In this document: positions 1 to 9,382 of the stretch, piece after piece
How the letters are laid out: the number at the start of each line of letters is the position of its first letter
How positions within the stretch are numbered: position 1 is the first letter of the stretch
Assembly (NCBI GenBank): GCA_030158125.1
Contig: JAOATL010000024.1
Span: 1-64,000, forward strand
Length of the DNA stretch: 64,000 nt
Reading direction: 5' to 3'
Source of the DNA: Limnohabitans sp.
Lineage (GTDB): Bacteria > Pseudomonadota > Gammaproteobacteria > Burkholderiales > Burkholderiaceae_C
Made by a program: the position numbers and the translations under genes
Notes under the pieces: generated by a model
Databases searched by the model: none
What the model was told of the DNA's origin: nothing
Seen by the model: the letters and a program-made list of their open reading frames with translations, nothing else

Positions 1-296
1 TTGCATTCACGCTCTTCTGGCCAGCGAAGCCAAGTGAAACCTTCCTACTGTCGCGAATAGGTGAAGGTTTCTGCGCAGATGATTCAGCTTCTCGCAGTCG
101 CAGTAGGGCCACTGCGATTAGATCGACGACTTCTTGTTGCGGGTGTCGAGGGCCAGCGCCAGCCCTTAAATTAGAGATTTGTTCGTTGTTGTGCATGGTC
201 AGCGTTCCAGTAGAAAACGCTTGTCATGCTATGGGTCAAGGTCACTTCGCGTAACGTGTTTAGACAAGCATGCTCGTAGATGAGCAAAGATGTCCA

Positions 297-1073
297 TCAA
301 AACTTAAGAGCGGGGATTTCCTTGATCCAACTACGAATGGTGTCTGGGGTGGCAAGCTCGCCGAAAACATAGATGTCCGCTTTGTCTTCAGTAGAAGCTT
401 GTACACCTCCTTCGTACACGATGCCATAGATTCCGAATTTATGGTCATCACTCCAAAAAATCGGTCCGCCACTCATTCCACTAAATTGCTCATATGCCAC
501 AGACTCACGGTGAACCTGCGAGTACAAAGCGAATCGCTGATTTGGTTGCCGATTGATTTCGGCAAGCACTGTGCACTGAGGCATCGAGATTCGATAACCA
601 TGATCCTCTTCTAGCCGTCGCTTCAAGTTCTCTGGAAATCCAACCGCATACCCAAAGCTGATGTCTCCTGGAGCTTCCGACATGTCATCAATGTGTAGCT
701 CCTCTTTTCCGAGGGACTTTGCAAAGTCCGGATGCAGTTCGCGAATTGCGATGTCAAGCGGGGGAGAACCTAGCGGCTGCAAAGGTTGGATAAACCGATC
801 ATGCACGACATAGAACCCGTTCAGCATCGTCCTAAGAAGATAGTGCTGCCCTGACTTGTTGGCATTCCGAAGCGTTTCGACCACATGCAAACAAGTGATA
901 CCAAAACTTCTACCGCCTGACCGGACAAAGGTCATAGTTCCACTTCGATGCGCTTCTGATGGCTGCGAGAACTGCGGAATCCTAGACTGGTCGTCTACGG
1001 TTGGGACAACTGCGAGTGCAGCACAGAAACGGGCTGGGTTCTCTTCCAAAACGTCGCAGACGGGGAAAGTCAT
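297..1073 (-). CDS. Trypsin-like (S1/HtrA-fold) serine peptidase domain protein
   Basis: Catalytic-triad-like motifs GITCLHVVE (His), LDIAI (Asp) and FSGMSGGPIFW (Ser). The ORF track extends to 1190, but the internal Met (MTFPVCDV, 1073) avoids overlap with the upstream ImmA gene. Confidence 0.75.
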   Translation of the reverse strand: MTFPVCDVLEENPARFCAALAVVPTVDDQSRIPQFSQPSEAHRSGTMTFVRSGGRSFGITCLHVVETLRNANKSGQHYLLRTMLNGFYVVHDRFIQPLQPLGSPPLDIAIRELHPDFAKSLGKEELHIDDMSEAPGDISFGYAVGFPENLKRRLEEDHGYRISMPQCTVLAEINRQPNQRFALYSQVHRESVAYEQFSGMSGGPIFWSDDHKFGIYGIVYEGGVQASTEDKADIYVFGELATPDTIRSWIKEIPALKF

Positions 1074-1083
1074 CGCTTCAAAC

Positions 1084-2013
1084 TTATTTGCGAACGGGCA
1101 ATTGCCCGTTTGAGGTGAACTGATCGTAGCTGTCGAAACTCTCCTGATCTTGCCAGGAGTTATCCCACCTGCGCGGCTCGGCATCTTCAAGGATCAACAA
1201 CGTCAGCACGCGGTCACGTCCGCCATAGCTGTGCTTGAACTCCTGCAGCTTCATGTATGGCTGCTCACCGACGCACCACACAGCAGCGGACATATCGATC
1301 CCATTCCACTCCTGAGGGATGGACTCATCTGCTGCTACGGTATCGCGCAGAGGTTCAGCGGGATCACTCAGCCTTCGAATGCGGGTGTTGCTCAACACAG
1401 CACTGCGGCTGCGCCATTCGTACTTGAGAAAGCCGTTGTCCCAGTGCAGCAAGATCGCACGCTTCTCCGTGAACTTGATGAAGCGGATGCATAGGGCCTC
1501 GAACGACACGCCGAATGTTTTGGCCAAGCCACTGAGCAAGTAAAGGTCAATGTCCTGACTTGTGATGCGATCACGCAGGACATCGCCAGGCATCAACAGA
1601 TTGCTGGCGAATTCATCCGCCTCGCGTTCAATGTTGGCTGCTGTGTCTTGGCTGAAATGAACTGCGGCCTTGTCGCAGTTGAAGGTGCGTCGCTTTGCCC
1701 TGTGCAGAACAAAGTGCCCCAGCTCATGAGCGATGGTGAATCGCTGGCGCTCAGGGCTGGCCTCTGGGTTGTAGAAGATCCCCCACTCGGCAGGATCATT
1801 GGGATTGCAAACCAGCATCCCTTCAACACTGCGCGCGGTTGATGCCATAGGGGGCTTGATGATTTTTACCCCTTCACCGTAGGGCGTATCTGGTAGCCCC
1901 TCCCGAACCCTGTCGAGATCGATGTATGCAGCCTTCTCCTCATCGGCGACACGCATCCAACGCAGGATCATGTTCGCCGCTTTGCTTGGGGTCAGTTCTA
2001 AGCTGCCACTCAA
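1084..2013 (-). CDS. ImmA/IrrE family metallo-endopeptidase
   Basis: HEXXH zinc motif in FTIAHELGHFVLHRAKRR, typical of COG2856/ImmA-IrrE proteins; adjacent XRE gene. Confidence 0.85.
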   Translation of the reverse strand: MSGSLELTPSKAANMILRWMRVADEEKAAYIDLDRVREGLPDTPYGEGVKIIKPPMASTARSVEGMLVCNPNDPAEWGIFYNPEASPERQRFTIAHELGHFVLHRAKRRTFNCDKAAVHFSQDTAANIEREADEFASNLLMPGDVLRDRITSQDIDLYLLSGLAKTFGVSFEALCIRFIKFTEKRAILLHWDNGFLKYEWRSRSAVLSNTRIRRLSDPAEPLRDTVAADESIPQEWNGIDMSAAVWCVGEQPYMKLQEFKHSYGGRDRVLTLLILEDAEPRRWDNSWQDQESFDSYDQFTSNGQLPVRK

Positions 2014-2357
2014 CGCTTGGGTTCCTCTTGTGCAGAGCCGGGGAACATCAGCTTCATCATGTCTTGAACGCGATTTTTCTCATCGTCCGACATGGTGGCG
2101 TACTGGCGAAAGAAAGCCACATCTTCAACCGTGGCCTCGGGAACCTGCTCATTGGTCTCGTTCATGAGGTCTTCCATCGTGACCCCCAGAACCTTGGCCA
2201 GCAGATGAACCCGCTCGGCGGAAGGGCGCTGCCCCTCTTTCATTTCCAGTTCCCAGATGTATGCCTTGGTGCAGCCAACTGCGTCGGCCACTTGCTGCAA
2301 TGTCAGCTTCTTGGCCTCCCGCAGACGTCGCAATCGCGCTCCTAAGGTCGATGCCAT
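2010..2357 (-). CDS. XRE-family helix-turn-helix transcriptional regulator
   Basis: MASTLGARLRRLREAKKLTLQQVADAVGCTKAYIWELEMKEGQRPSAERVHLLAKVLGV is a canonical HTH_3. The track start at 2804 is too long; the Met at 2357 fits. 4-bp ATGA overlap with the ImmA gene. Confidence 0.85.
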   Translation of the reverse strand: MASTLGARLRRLREAKKLTLQQVADAVGCTKAYIWELEMKEGQRPSAERVHLLAKVLGVTMEDLMNETNEQVPEATVEDVAFFRQYATMSDDEKNRVQDMMKLMFPGSAQEEPKR

Positions 2358-2391
2358 GGCACAGCTCCTGTCTGAATCAAAACAGCCTAAA

Positions 2392-2397
2392 AGTATA
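2392..2397 (-). promoter_or_regulatory. Extended -10 (TGCTATACT) upstream of XRE-ImmA-protease operon
   Basis: Minus strand reads TGC-TATACT 35 nt upstream of the XRE start; -35 is poor. Confidence 0.35.
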
Positions 2398-2436
2398 GCA
2401 CCAAGATACACCATCCACCACCATGTTCTACGTTGT

Positions 2437-2465
2437 TTGACAAGCGGAAATAAGCGGGACACAAT
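2437..2465 (+). promoter_or_regulatory. Sigma-70-like promoter for the 414-aa/315-aa/HNH operon with direct-repeat operator candidate
   Basis: TTGACA - 17 nt - CACAAT; the spacer contains the direct repeat AAGCGGaaatAAGCGGg. Confidence 0.45.
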
Positions 2466-2574
2466 TACGCTGTATCTCGCCACTTTACTTTGACGGGGTA
2501 TTTGTTTACCACCCGTCGGCCAGCGCCAGCATCCCCTGCACGCAGAACACCGACATTTCATAAGGACCAAGAAA

Positions 2575-3819
2575 ATGAAAAAAACCTTTGTCGATGTGCT
2601 GCTGGAGCTGCCCGTAGACACCACTCTCCAAAACTTCCTGGCAGCTAACGGTCTGCCGTTGCCCGACGATCTGTCTTGGTCGGATGGCCAAGATGTCACC
2701 CAGACTGTGATCGAGGCCATCCGGTCTTGGCCCGACGAAATTGCCCGAGACGCACTCATTGCCAAACTCATGGCAAGCGTTGGACTCGGGGATGCGGCGG
2801 GCAAACAGGCAATGTTTCAGGTGGCCCAAAAGGACGGTGCCGCCTTGATGGGGTTGGTCGCCAGCCAAAGTGACATCCATCGCTCGTTCTGGCTTTACGT
2901 GAACCACCCCGAGCTCTTTGATCTTGCCGGGGATGTGGACTTTTTCGAGCGCCATGGCACCCAGGCACAACAAAACGATCTGGGCGTCAAACGCAAGCCA
3001 AACACCTCCGAAGCCGCCATGCTCGGTATGCGTCAGTCCATCTCGGCGTTCTATCAACGGGAGTTGCAATGCGGCGATGGCAGCGTGGCCTACGTGCTGG
3101 AGCGCTCCCCCGATGTCTATCTGCTGACGGTCCACGTCAAAGACCTGGCGATGCTGCGCTTGGAGTTTGAAGGCTCGAACCTGACCCGTCGCGTCGGCAA
3201 TCCCAACATTCACATGGTGCTGGAGTATTCAGCCAAGACCGGCGTCGCCCGCACCCTGGTCAAGGGCGGGGTCAAGTACCACACCATGCTGCTGGAGGCA
3301 TTCGCAGAGCATCTGCTGGGCACCAAGGTCGATGCCCACCGCATCAAACCACCCACTCTTGACTTGTCTGCGTTGCGGCTGGGTTTCGATGTGCCCCAGG
3401 CGCTGACCACCGACGGGTTCATGGCGCTGCAAGTCAAAACCCTCACGCTGCTCAGCCCCCACGGCGACCTCAAGGTCGAATGCACAGCAACCGCGTCAAG
3501 CGACCAGCAGTGCGTGACCGAACTGATCGCAGAGTCCTTCCCCAACGAAAACCCGCTCAAGCGTAACTGGCAGATCAACTCGGCGCACATCAACCTGTAC
3601 TACCCACCCGAGCCAGGCAAGATGCGATCGAAGGTCATCACCATCGAGATCACCCGCAAAGGCCGACTGAACCTTCACAAGTTCGACGCCAAGATGCAGG
3701 CGCAGCTCGAAGGCTACCTGGTTGCCCTCGGCATTCTGGGTGCCGATCAAACGCTGAGCGCCAACGAGCAGCAACCCGGTGAAGACGCCTTCCAGGCTGA
3801 ACCCGCGTACCAAGAGTGA
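2575..3819 (+). CDS. Hypothetical protein (414 aa)
   Basis: Long ORF with AAGGA ribosome-binding site upstream; no family recognised. Confidence 0.7.
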   Translation: MKKTFVDVLLELPVDTTLQNFLAANGLPLPDDLSWSDGQDVTQTVIEAIRSWPDEIARDALIAKLMASVGLGDAAGKQAMFQVAQKDGAALMGLVASQSDIHRSFWLYVNHPELFDLAGDVDFFERHGTQAQQNDLGVKRKPNTSEAAMLGMRQSISAFYQRELQCGDGSVAYVLERSPDVYLLTVHVKDLAMLRLEFEGSNLTRRVGNPNIHMVLEYSAKTGVARTLVKGGVKYHTMLLEAFAEHLLGTKVDAHRIKPPTLDLSALRLGFDVPQALTTDGFMALQVKTLTLLSPHGDLKVECTATASSDQQCVTELIAESFPNENPLKRNWQINSAHINLYYPPEPGKMRSKVITIEITRKGRLNLHKFDAKMQAQLEGYLVALGILGADQTLSANEQQPGEDAFQAEPAYQE

Positions 3820-4763
3820 GCATGAACTCACATCATGCTTGGTCGTTGGTGTGTCGCTTGTTCGCTGAGGGAACGCACGTCCATCGCTGGGCGTTGTCCC
3901 CTCACGAGGTGGCTGCATGCACCTTGCTCGGCTCTGCCATAAAGCCTGCGCCCGTCAATCAGCAATACGTACTTTGCCCACATTGCAACCTGCACCGTGG
4001 GCAAGTCGTCGGTGATGGCAAGGGCGGCAGGCTTTGCCAATGCCCCGAATGCGGCCCAATCCAAATCGAGCCACAGGATCTGGCAGCGGTCGTGCTCAAC
4101 GAGGATTGGCTGCGCCAGAAGTTGCGCTTGGCCTTGGAGATTAACAGCCGCGATGGAATCGATCAAGTCGGTCCTGACGTCTGGCGACTAGGCGATGCAC
4201 GACAAGGGCCAGTCATTCTGGCTCGCAACTTGTCCGGCCTGGTTCATGCACCGGCGACCCTTGATGCGCTGCGAGTCAATGCCTCTCGGTTGCGGGTGAT
4301 CACGCCCAAACCTATCGACCAGACCGCACACCCATTTGCCGTTGACATAGATTGGCTACCGCTTCAGGAGCGGTTCGCCTTTTACGGCGGCGGAATCTCA
4401 TTTATTGCCCCACAGGGCCAACGCCCCACAGAAACGCAACGTGAGCCCGCTAAACCGGTTTACGGCCCCTTTGCTGACGACTTCCGCTCAGTGCTACTGC
4501 CAGAGTTCGGCCACATCGCACTTACAGATGCTCAAGCATCCGTGTTCGGTTCTCTCTGGTCATTCAAGGGTGAGCCAACTCGTGGAGAACGAATCATGGC
4601 CAAGGCAGGACTTGAAAGCGACAAGCCGATTGATGTATTCAAGGTGAAGTCCCGTGACAAAGGCAAGCTTGGTGTCGATCGCCCCCTGCTGGCTTACAGG
4701 GCGCTTGTGGTCACACAGCGCCGACAAGGTCTTTATGCGATGCCCTGCGCTTCAGGGCAATAA
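3816..4763 (+). CDS. Hypothetical protein with N-terminal zinc-ribbon-like motif (315 aa)
   Basis: LCPHCNLHRG...LCQCPECGPIQI (CxxC...CxCxxC); 4-bp overlap with the preceding ORF. Confidence 0.65.
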   Translation: MSMNSHHAWSLVCRLFAEGTHVHRWALSPHEVAACTLLGSAIKPAPVNQQYVLCPHCNLHRGQVVGDGKGGRLCQCPECGPIQIEPQDLAAVVLNEDWLRQKLRLALEINSRDGIDQVGPDVWRLGDARQGPVILARNLSGLVHAPATLDALRVNASRLRVITPKPIDQTAHPFAVDIDWLPLQERFAFYGGGISFIAPQGQRPTETQREPAKPVYGPFADDFRSVLLPEFGHIALTDAQASVFGSLWSFKGEPTRGERIMAKAGLESDKPIDVFKVKSRDKGKLGVDRPLLAYRALVVTQRRQGLYAMPCASGQ

Positions 4764-4780
4764 CCTCTAGGACTTGAACT

Positions 4781-5050
4781 ATGGCAACGAAAGATCAGAT
4801 CAACAAAGCTTGGGACAACGCAGACAAAATGCGCGGCAAGGATCCGGACCTGTACCGCAAGGATCCGTACGGGAATCCGATGTACCGCCACTCGCACGGC
4901 AAGAGCTCAGAAATGGGATGGGATGTTGATCACATCACCCCGAAATCACGGGGTGGCTCTGATGCAACCAAAAACCTGCAAGCGCTGAACTCTTCCGTGA
5001 ATCGCGGCAAGGGTGACTCACTTATCAAGAAGAGTCGCCACTCGAGTTGA
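4781..5050 (+). CDS. HNH nuclease-domain protein (89 aa)
   Basis: WDVDHITPKSRGGSDATKNLQALNSSVNRGKGD matches the HNH core (DH...N...N/H). Confidence 0.75.
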   Translation: MATKDQINKAWDNADKMRGKDPDLYRKDPYGNPMYRHSHGKSSEMGWDVDHITPKSRGGSDATKNLQALNSSVNRGKGDSLIKKSRHSS

Positions 5051-5257
5051 AGCAGGCGACTGAGGGTACGGTCATCCGTGGCCGTCTCTAGTCGACCCAA
5101 AGCCGAATTTCGGTTTATCAAAATACCAGCCTGAGACCGGCCGGTAAATTCATCAAGTGATGCTCACCGGATTGACTAAAGAATTCCACAAGGTTGAGAT
5201 GCGCTAGCCATGGTGGCCTCCTCAATCTGGTTTTAGTTTTCAGTTAGGCGGGGGCGA

Positions 5258-7819
5258 TCAATGCACGTTCACCAGGCGTGACTGGGGCAATGACGCCCCG
5301 CTTGCCAGCGTCTCGGTGCTGATTTCAACCGTCATCGGTGCGCGGAAGCGTTTGAGCCGGAGCGCGTTGCCGAGCACGAAGACACTGGAGAGCGCCATCG
5401 CGGCTGCTGCGAAGATCGGCGAAAGTAAGGTGCCGTTCACTGGGTATAACGCACCCGCTGCGACCGGGATCAGCACGCCGTTGTAGGCGAAGGCCCAGAA
5501 CAGGTTTTGTTTGATGTTGCTGATCGTCGCCTTGCTGAGCGCGATGGCATTCGGCACGCCACGCAGATCGCCCGACATCAGCACCACGTCAGCGGCCTCG
5601 ATCGCGACATCGGTTCCCGTGCCGATGGCGAGCCCAACGTCCGCTTCGGCAAGAGCCGGTGCGTCGTTAATGCCGTCACCCACGAAGGCAACCCGCGCGC
5701 GATGGGTCCGGAACACCTTGAGCGCCGCAACCTTTCCGTCGGGCAAGACCTCGGCCGCGACCTCATCAATGCCGAGCTGCTTGGCGATCGCCGCAGCCGT
5801 AGCTGCGTTGTCGCCGGTGATCATTGCAACTTTGAGTCCGAGCGCGTGCAGCGCCTTGATCGCCGCTGGCGTCGTCTCCTTGATCGGATCAGCGACCGCG
5901 ATCACCGCCGCCAAGCGGCCGTCGATCGTGGCATAGAGCGGACTCTTGCCTTGTTCGCCGAGACGCTGGGCGGTCGGCAGGAAACTTGCGATATCAAGAC
6001 CGAGCTGCGTCATGAACCGGTCCGCGCCGACGGAGACGGTCCGACCGGCGACCTTGGCCGACACGCCAAAGCCCGGTGTCGCGTCGAAGCTCTCAATGGG
6101 TGCAAGCGTGATGCCCCGCTGCTTTGCAGCTGCGACGATCGCTTCAGCAATCGGATGCTCGGAGCGGGTCTCGACCGCCGCAACGAGAGCCAGAACTTCG
6201 TTGTATTCGAAGCCTTCGGCGGGAACGAGGTCTGTCAGTTCAGGGCGTCCTTTGGTCAGTGTGCCGGTTTTATCGAACGCGATGACGCTCACATCACGCA
6301 GCGCCTGTAAGGCTTCGCCCTTGCGAAAGAGAATGCCGAGCTCGGCCGCGCGACCCGTACCGACCATGATCGAGGTCGGCGTGGCCAGTCCCATGGCGCA
6401 CGGGCAGGCGATGATGAGAACTGCGACCGCATTCACGAGCGCGAAGGTCAGCGCTCGATCCGGACCCAAGACTAGCCAGACCAGGAAGGTCAGCGCTGCC
6501 GCTGCCATAACCGCCGGGACGAACCACATTGTGACCTTGTCGACCAGCGCTTGGATCGGTAGCTTGGAACCCTGCGCCTCTTCGACAAGGCGGACGATCT
6601 GCGCGAGCACCGTGTTCGCGCCGACCTTGGTGACGCTGAAACTGAAAGCGCCCGTCTTGTTGATCGTGCCGCCGACGACTTCGGCTCCCACACCCTTCGG
6701 CACGGGCACCGGCTCGCCGGTGATCATGCTTTCGTCAACATAAGAGGCACCCTCGACGACCTCGCCGTCCACCGGAATCTTCTCGCCTGGACGAACGAAC
6801 ACGACGTCACCAGTCTTCACCTGATCGAGTGCAATCTCAACTGTCTCGCCGTTGCGCTCGACGCGCGCAGTCTTGGCCTGAAGTCCGACGAGCCGCTTGA
6901 TCGCTTGCGAGGTCCGCCCCTTGGCGCGCGCCTCCAGCGTGCGCCCGAGCAGGATCAAGGTCACGATGACCACAGCTGCTTCGAAATAGACGTTGGCGCT
7001 GCCCGGTGGAAGAGCTTCGGGGACAAAGGTTGCGACCACTGAATAGCCGTAAGCCGCCGCCGTGCCTAGCGAGACCAGCGAGTTCATGTCGGGGGCACCG
7101 CGCAGCAACGCCGGTATGCCCTTACGAAAGAAGCGCAGCCCCGGGCCGAACAGTACAAGGGTGGCGAGTGAGAACTGGATATACCAGCTCGTCTGCTCAC
7201 CCAAGACCCCCATCACCCAATGGTGCATGGCGGGAATGAGGTGAGAGCCCATCTCGAGGATGAAGACTGGCAAGGTGAGGATGGATGCAATGAGCAAAAC
7301 GCGTCGCAGCGCCCGCGCCTCGCTTTCACGACGTTCGGCGTCCTGATCGCCCGTAGTCGCCGTTTCGATGGACAAACGGCGGGACTTGTAACCCGCCTGT
7401 TCGACCGCCGTTTCAAGGTCAGCCGTGGAGACGACCCCAGCAAGGTGGCGTACCCGTGCGCGCTCAGTCGCCAAGTTGACCGTGGCTTCGAGCACGCCCG
7501 GGATTTGAGCAAGCGCCTTCTCAACTCGGCCCACACACGACGCGCAGGTCATGTCCTCAATCGCAAGCTCGGTGGTCTCTTCGCGAACACTGTAGCCGGC
7601 GCTCTCTATGGCGCGAACAGCAGCCTGCGGGTCGGGCAAGCCGGCGAAACTCATGTCGGCGCGTTCGGTGGCGAGATTAACCACAGCCGTCTGCACGCCG
7701 GGAACCGCTTTCAACGCACGCTCGACACGGCCGACACACGATGCACACGTCATGCCTTCGACAGGAAGACTCAGACGTTTGACTGAAGACATATCGCCAT
7801 GTTGGGCAACGGAAGCCAT
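5258..7819 (-). CDS. copA: Copper-translocating P1B-type ATPase with two N-terminal HMA domains
   Basis: Two [11 protein letters not shown](R/K)AL HMA motifs, CPC in [41 protein letters not shown]. Start may be Met at 7792. Confidence 0.93.
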   Translation of the reverse strand: MASVAQHGDMSSVKRLSLPVEGMTCASCVGRVERALKAVPGVQTAVVNLATERADMSFAGLPDPQAAVRAIESAGYSVREETTELAIEDMTCASCVGRVEKALAQIPGVLEATVNLATERARVRHLAGVVSTADLETAVEQAGYKSRRLSIETATTGDQDAERRESEARALRRVLLIASILTLPVFILEMGSHLIPAMHHWVMGVLGEQTSWYIQFSLATLVLFGPGLRFFRKGIPALLRGAPDMNSLVSLGTAAAYGYSVVATFVPEALPPGSANVYFEAAVVIVTLILLGRTLEARAKGRTSQAIKRLVGLQAKTARVERNGETVEIALDQVKTGDVVFVRPGEKIPVDGEVVEGASYVDESMITGEPVPVPKGVGAEVVGGTINKTGAFSFSVTKVGANTVLAQIVRLVEEAQGSKLPIQALVDKVTMWFVPAVMAAAALTFLVWLVLGPDRALTFALVNAVAVLIIACPCAMGLATPTSIMVGTGRAAELGILFRKGEALQALRDVSVIAFDKTGTLTKGRPELTDLVPAEGFEYNEVLALVAAVETRSEHPIAEAIVAAAKQRGITLAPIESFDATPGFGVSAKVAGRTVSVGADRFMTQLGLDIASFLPTAQRLGEQGKSPLYATIDGRLAAVIAVADPIKETTPAAIKALHALGLKVAMITGDNAATAAAIAKQLGIDEVAAEVLPDGKVAALKVFRTHRARVAFVGDGINDAPALAEADVGLAIGTGTDVAIEAADVVLMSGDLRGVPNAIALSKATISNIKQNLFWAFAYNGVLIPVAAGALYPVNGTLLSPIFAAAAMALSSVFVLGNALRLKRFRAPMTVEISTETLASGASLPQSRLVNVH

Positions 7820-7850
7820 TGAATTACCCCTTGAAGTTTAGGTTGAGGGA

Positions 7851-7881
7851 AGTTTCAAGCTTCCCACGATTGGAATGTCAA
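7851..7881 (-). promoter_or_regulatory. CueR/MerR-type promoter of copA (19-bp spacer)
   Basis: Minus strand TTGACA-TTCCAATCGTGGGAAGCTT(19)-GAAACT with TTCC...GGAA dyad, matching the layout of CueR-regulated copA promoters. Confidence 0.65.
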
Positions 7882-8076
7882 GACCTGTGGGTTATTTATT
7901 TCACGACGCGCAAGTTCGAAATGCTGTTGGCTCCAGATTGATGCTCTGGCCAATGCTCCTCTTCACTTCGGCAGCGCGTCCGCCAAGATCAGATCTATGA
8001 AGATCACGCCATACAAGTGCTCATCGAGTTGGACAATGTCATCTTCGACGGGCTGGTCACTTAATGACGGGAAATC

Positions 8077-8250
8077 TCATACTGGGCGGAGCCAGACTTG
8101 GACGAGCTGGAACAGAATGGACAGCCGTGTGTAGGTACTCGGTGTCAGGCGTTTGTTCCCCATGAGCAGCTTGATGTTCTGCATTTCTCCCAGCTGCATC
8201 TTCAGTTACTGCCAGTCCTTGCTTTCATAAATAAGCGGTGTGCCGAACAT
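8077..8250 (-). pseudogene. Possible degraded CDS
   Basis: Minus-strand reading MFGTPLIYESKDWQ*LKMQLGEMQNIKLLMGNKRLTPSTYTRLSILFQLVQVWLRPV* is protein-like with one internal stop. Confidence 0.25.
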
Positions 8251-8273
8251 AGTTAAGCACTGCCGCAGCACTT

Positions 8274-8816
8274 TCAGCGCGGGTCCTGGTGCGAATGCAC
8301 GCCGCGCATCCAGGCCATGAGGTCGATGTGGCTGGATGCGTAAGTGCCAGAGTCGTCGGGCTGAGCGCGAGATTTCTTGAGTTGCGGCTTGTGTTGTGGC
8401 CGGTGCTGGGTCAGGCTGCCTCGCGAGAGTTGCTCCAGAATGGCGCAGTGGGGTTGGTCGTTTCCATGGCAGGCTTTCACCAATACAGAGAGCCCATCCA
8501 TCATCTGTTCGATCTCGCGACGCTTTTCTTCAAGGTCGGCTAGGTGGCGCTGCGCCAAAGCCTTCACCTCGCGGCTGGTGCGCTGTGAATCGATCCACAG
8601 ACCGATGAGTTCGGCGATCTGCGCCACAGAAAAGCCGAGCCGACGCGACTGGCGCACGAATCTCAGCACCGAGACCTCTCGCTCGCCGTACAGACGGTAG
8701 CCTGATTCGGTACGCTCGGCTTGGGGTATAAGGCCAATCTGTTCGTAATGGCGGATCATCTTGGCGGACACGCCTGCGGCCTTGGCGGCTTCGCCAATGT
8801 TCATGAGGGTGGTCAT
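8274..8816 (-). CDS. cueR: MerR-family regulator, CueR-like
   Basis: MNIGEAAKAAGVSAKMIRHYEQIGLIPQAERTESGYRLYGE HTH; C-terminal ACHGNDQPHC (C-X7-C) Cu(I)-type metal loop; adjacent to copA. Confidence 0.88.
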   Translation of the reverse strand: MTTLMNIGEAAKAAGVSAKMIRHYEQIGLIPQAERTESGYRLYGEREVSVLRFVRQSRRLGFSVAQIAELIGLWIDSQRTSREVKALAQRHLADLEEKRREIEQMMDGLSVLVKACHGNDQPHCAILEQLSRGSLTQHRPQHKPQLKKSRAQPDDSGTYASSHIDLMAWMRGVHSHQDPR

Positions 8817-8852
8817 GGCGTGTTTCGTGGGCTTGGTTTCTGCATGAAACGA

Positions 8853-8883
8853 AGGATACAGCTTGACACCATGGGAGAGTCAA
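8853..8883 (-). promoter_or_regulatory. MerR-type promoter upstream of cueR (19-bp spacer)
   Basis: Minus strand TTGACT-19 nt-TATCCT with CTTGAC...GTCAAG dyad. Confidence 0.6.
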
Positions 8884-9382
8884 GACCCTCATTACAAAGG
8901 CCTTGGCGGACGGTGGTCAGAGCGGTGGGTTCCCGAAAGCTGCCACCCGTGGACATCGGCTTTTGGCCGACATGAGCCGTAGCAACTGGTCATCTCTATA
9001 AAAATACAAAGCGAGTGTTCACATACATCTACCCCCCTACCGCACCATTCAAGGACGGAAAAATATGGGCTTTTCTCGCGAATTCTCACAACGTTGTGTG
9101 CGACAGCTCACAAACCACATGGTTTGCCTGAGCAGGTAGAACGCAAAACCTTCGTATGCGACACACGCATAAGTCATTGCCGCAAAAGGCGATCTGCGTG
9201 TGCCACTTCGTCAGTGTTCACAGAAGTTTTGTGAGAAGAGAGAGCGGAGTATGAGATTTGGGGAGCGGTACCGCCTCGGATGCAGGAAGGGTATGGCACA
9301 CGTAGAATTGCGCCGCACCCCGCACCATCTTGCGGTCGCCAAAACGAAAGCGCCCAACTGAGAACAGTTGGGCGCTTGATCT

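Noticed and set aside
1-296. Left-edge sequence before the protease gene
   Set aside because: No convincing coding or RNA signal; cannot be assigned without the flanking sequence.
5507-6743. Long plus-strand ORFs (267 and 265 aa) opposite copA
   Set aside because: Shadow ORFs of the high-GC copA gene without recognisable domains.
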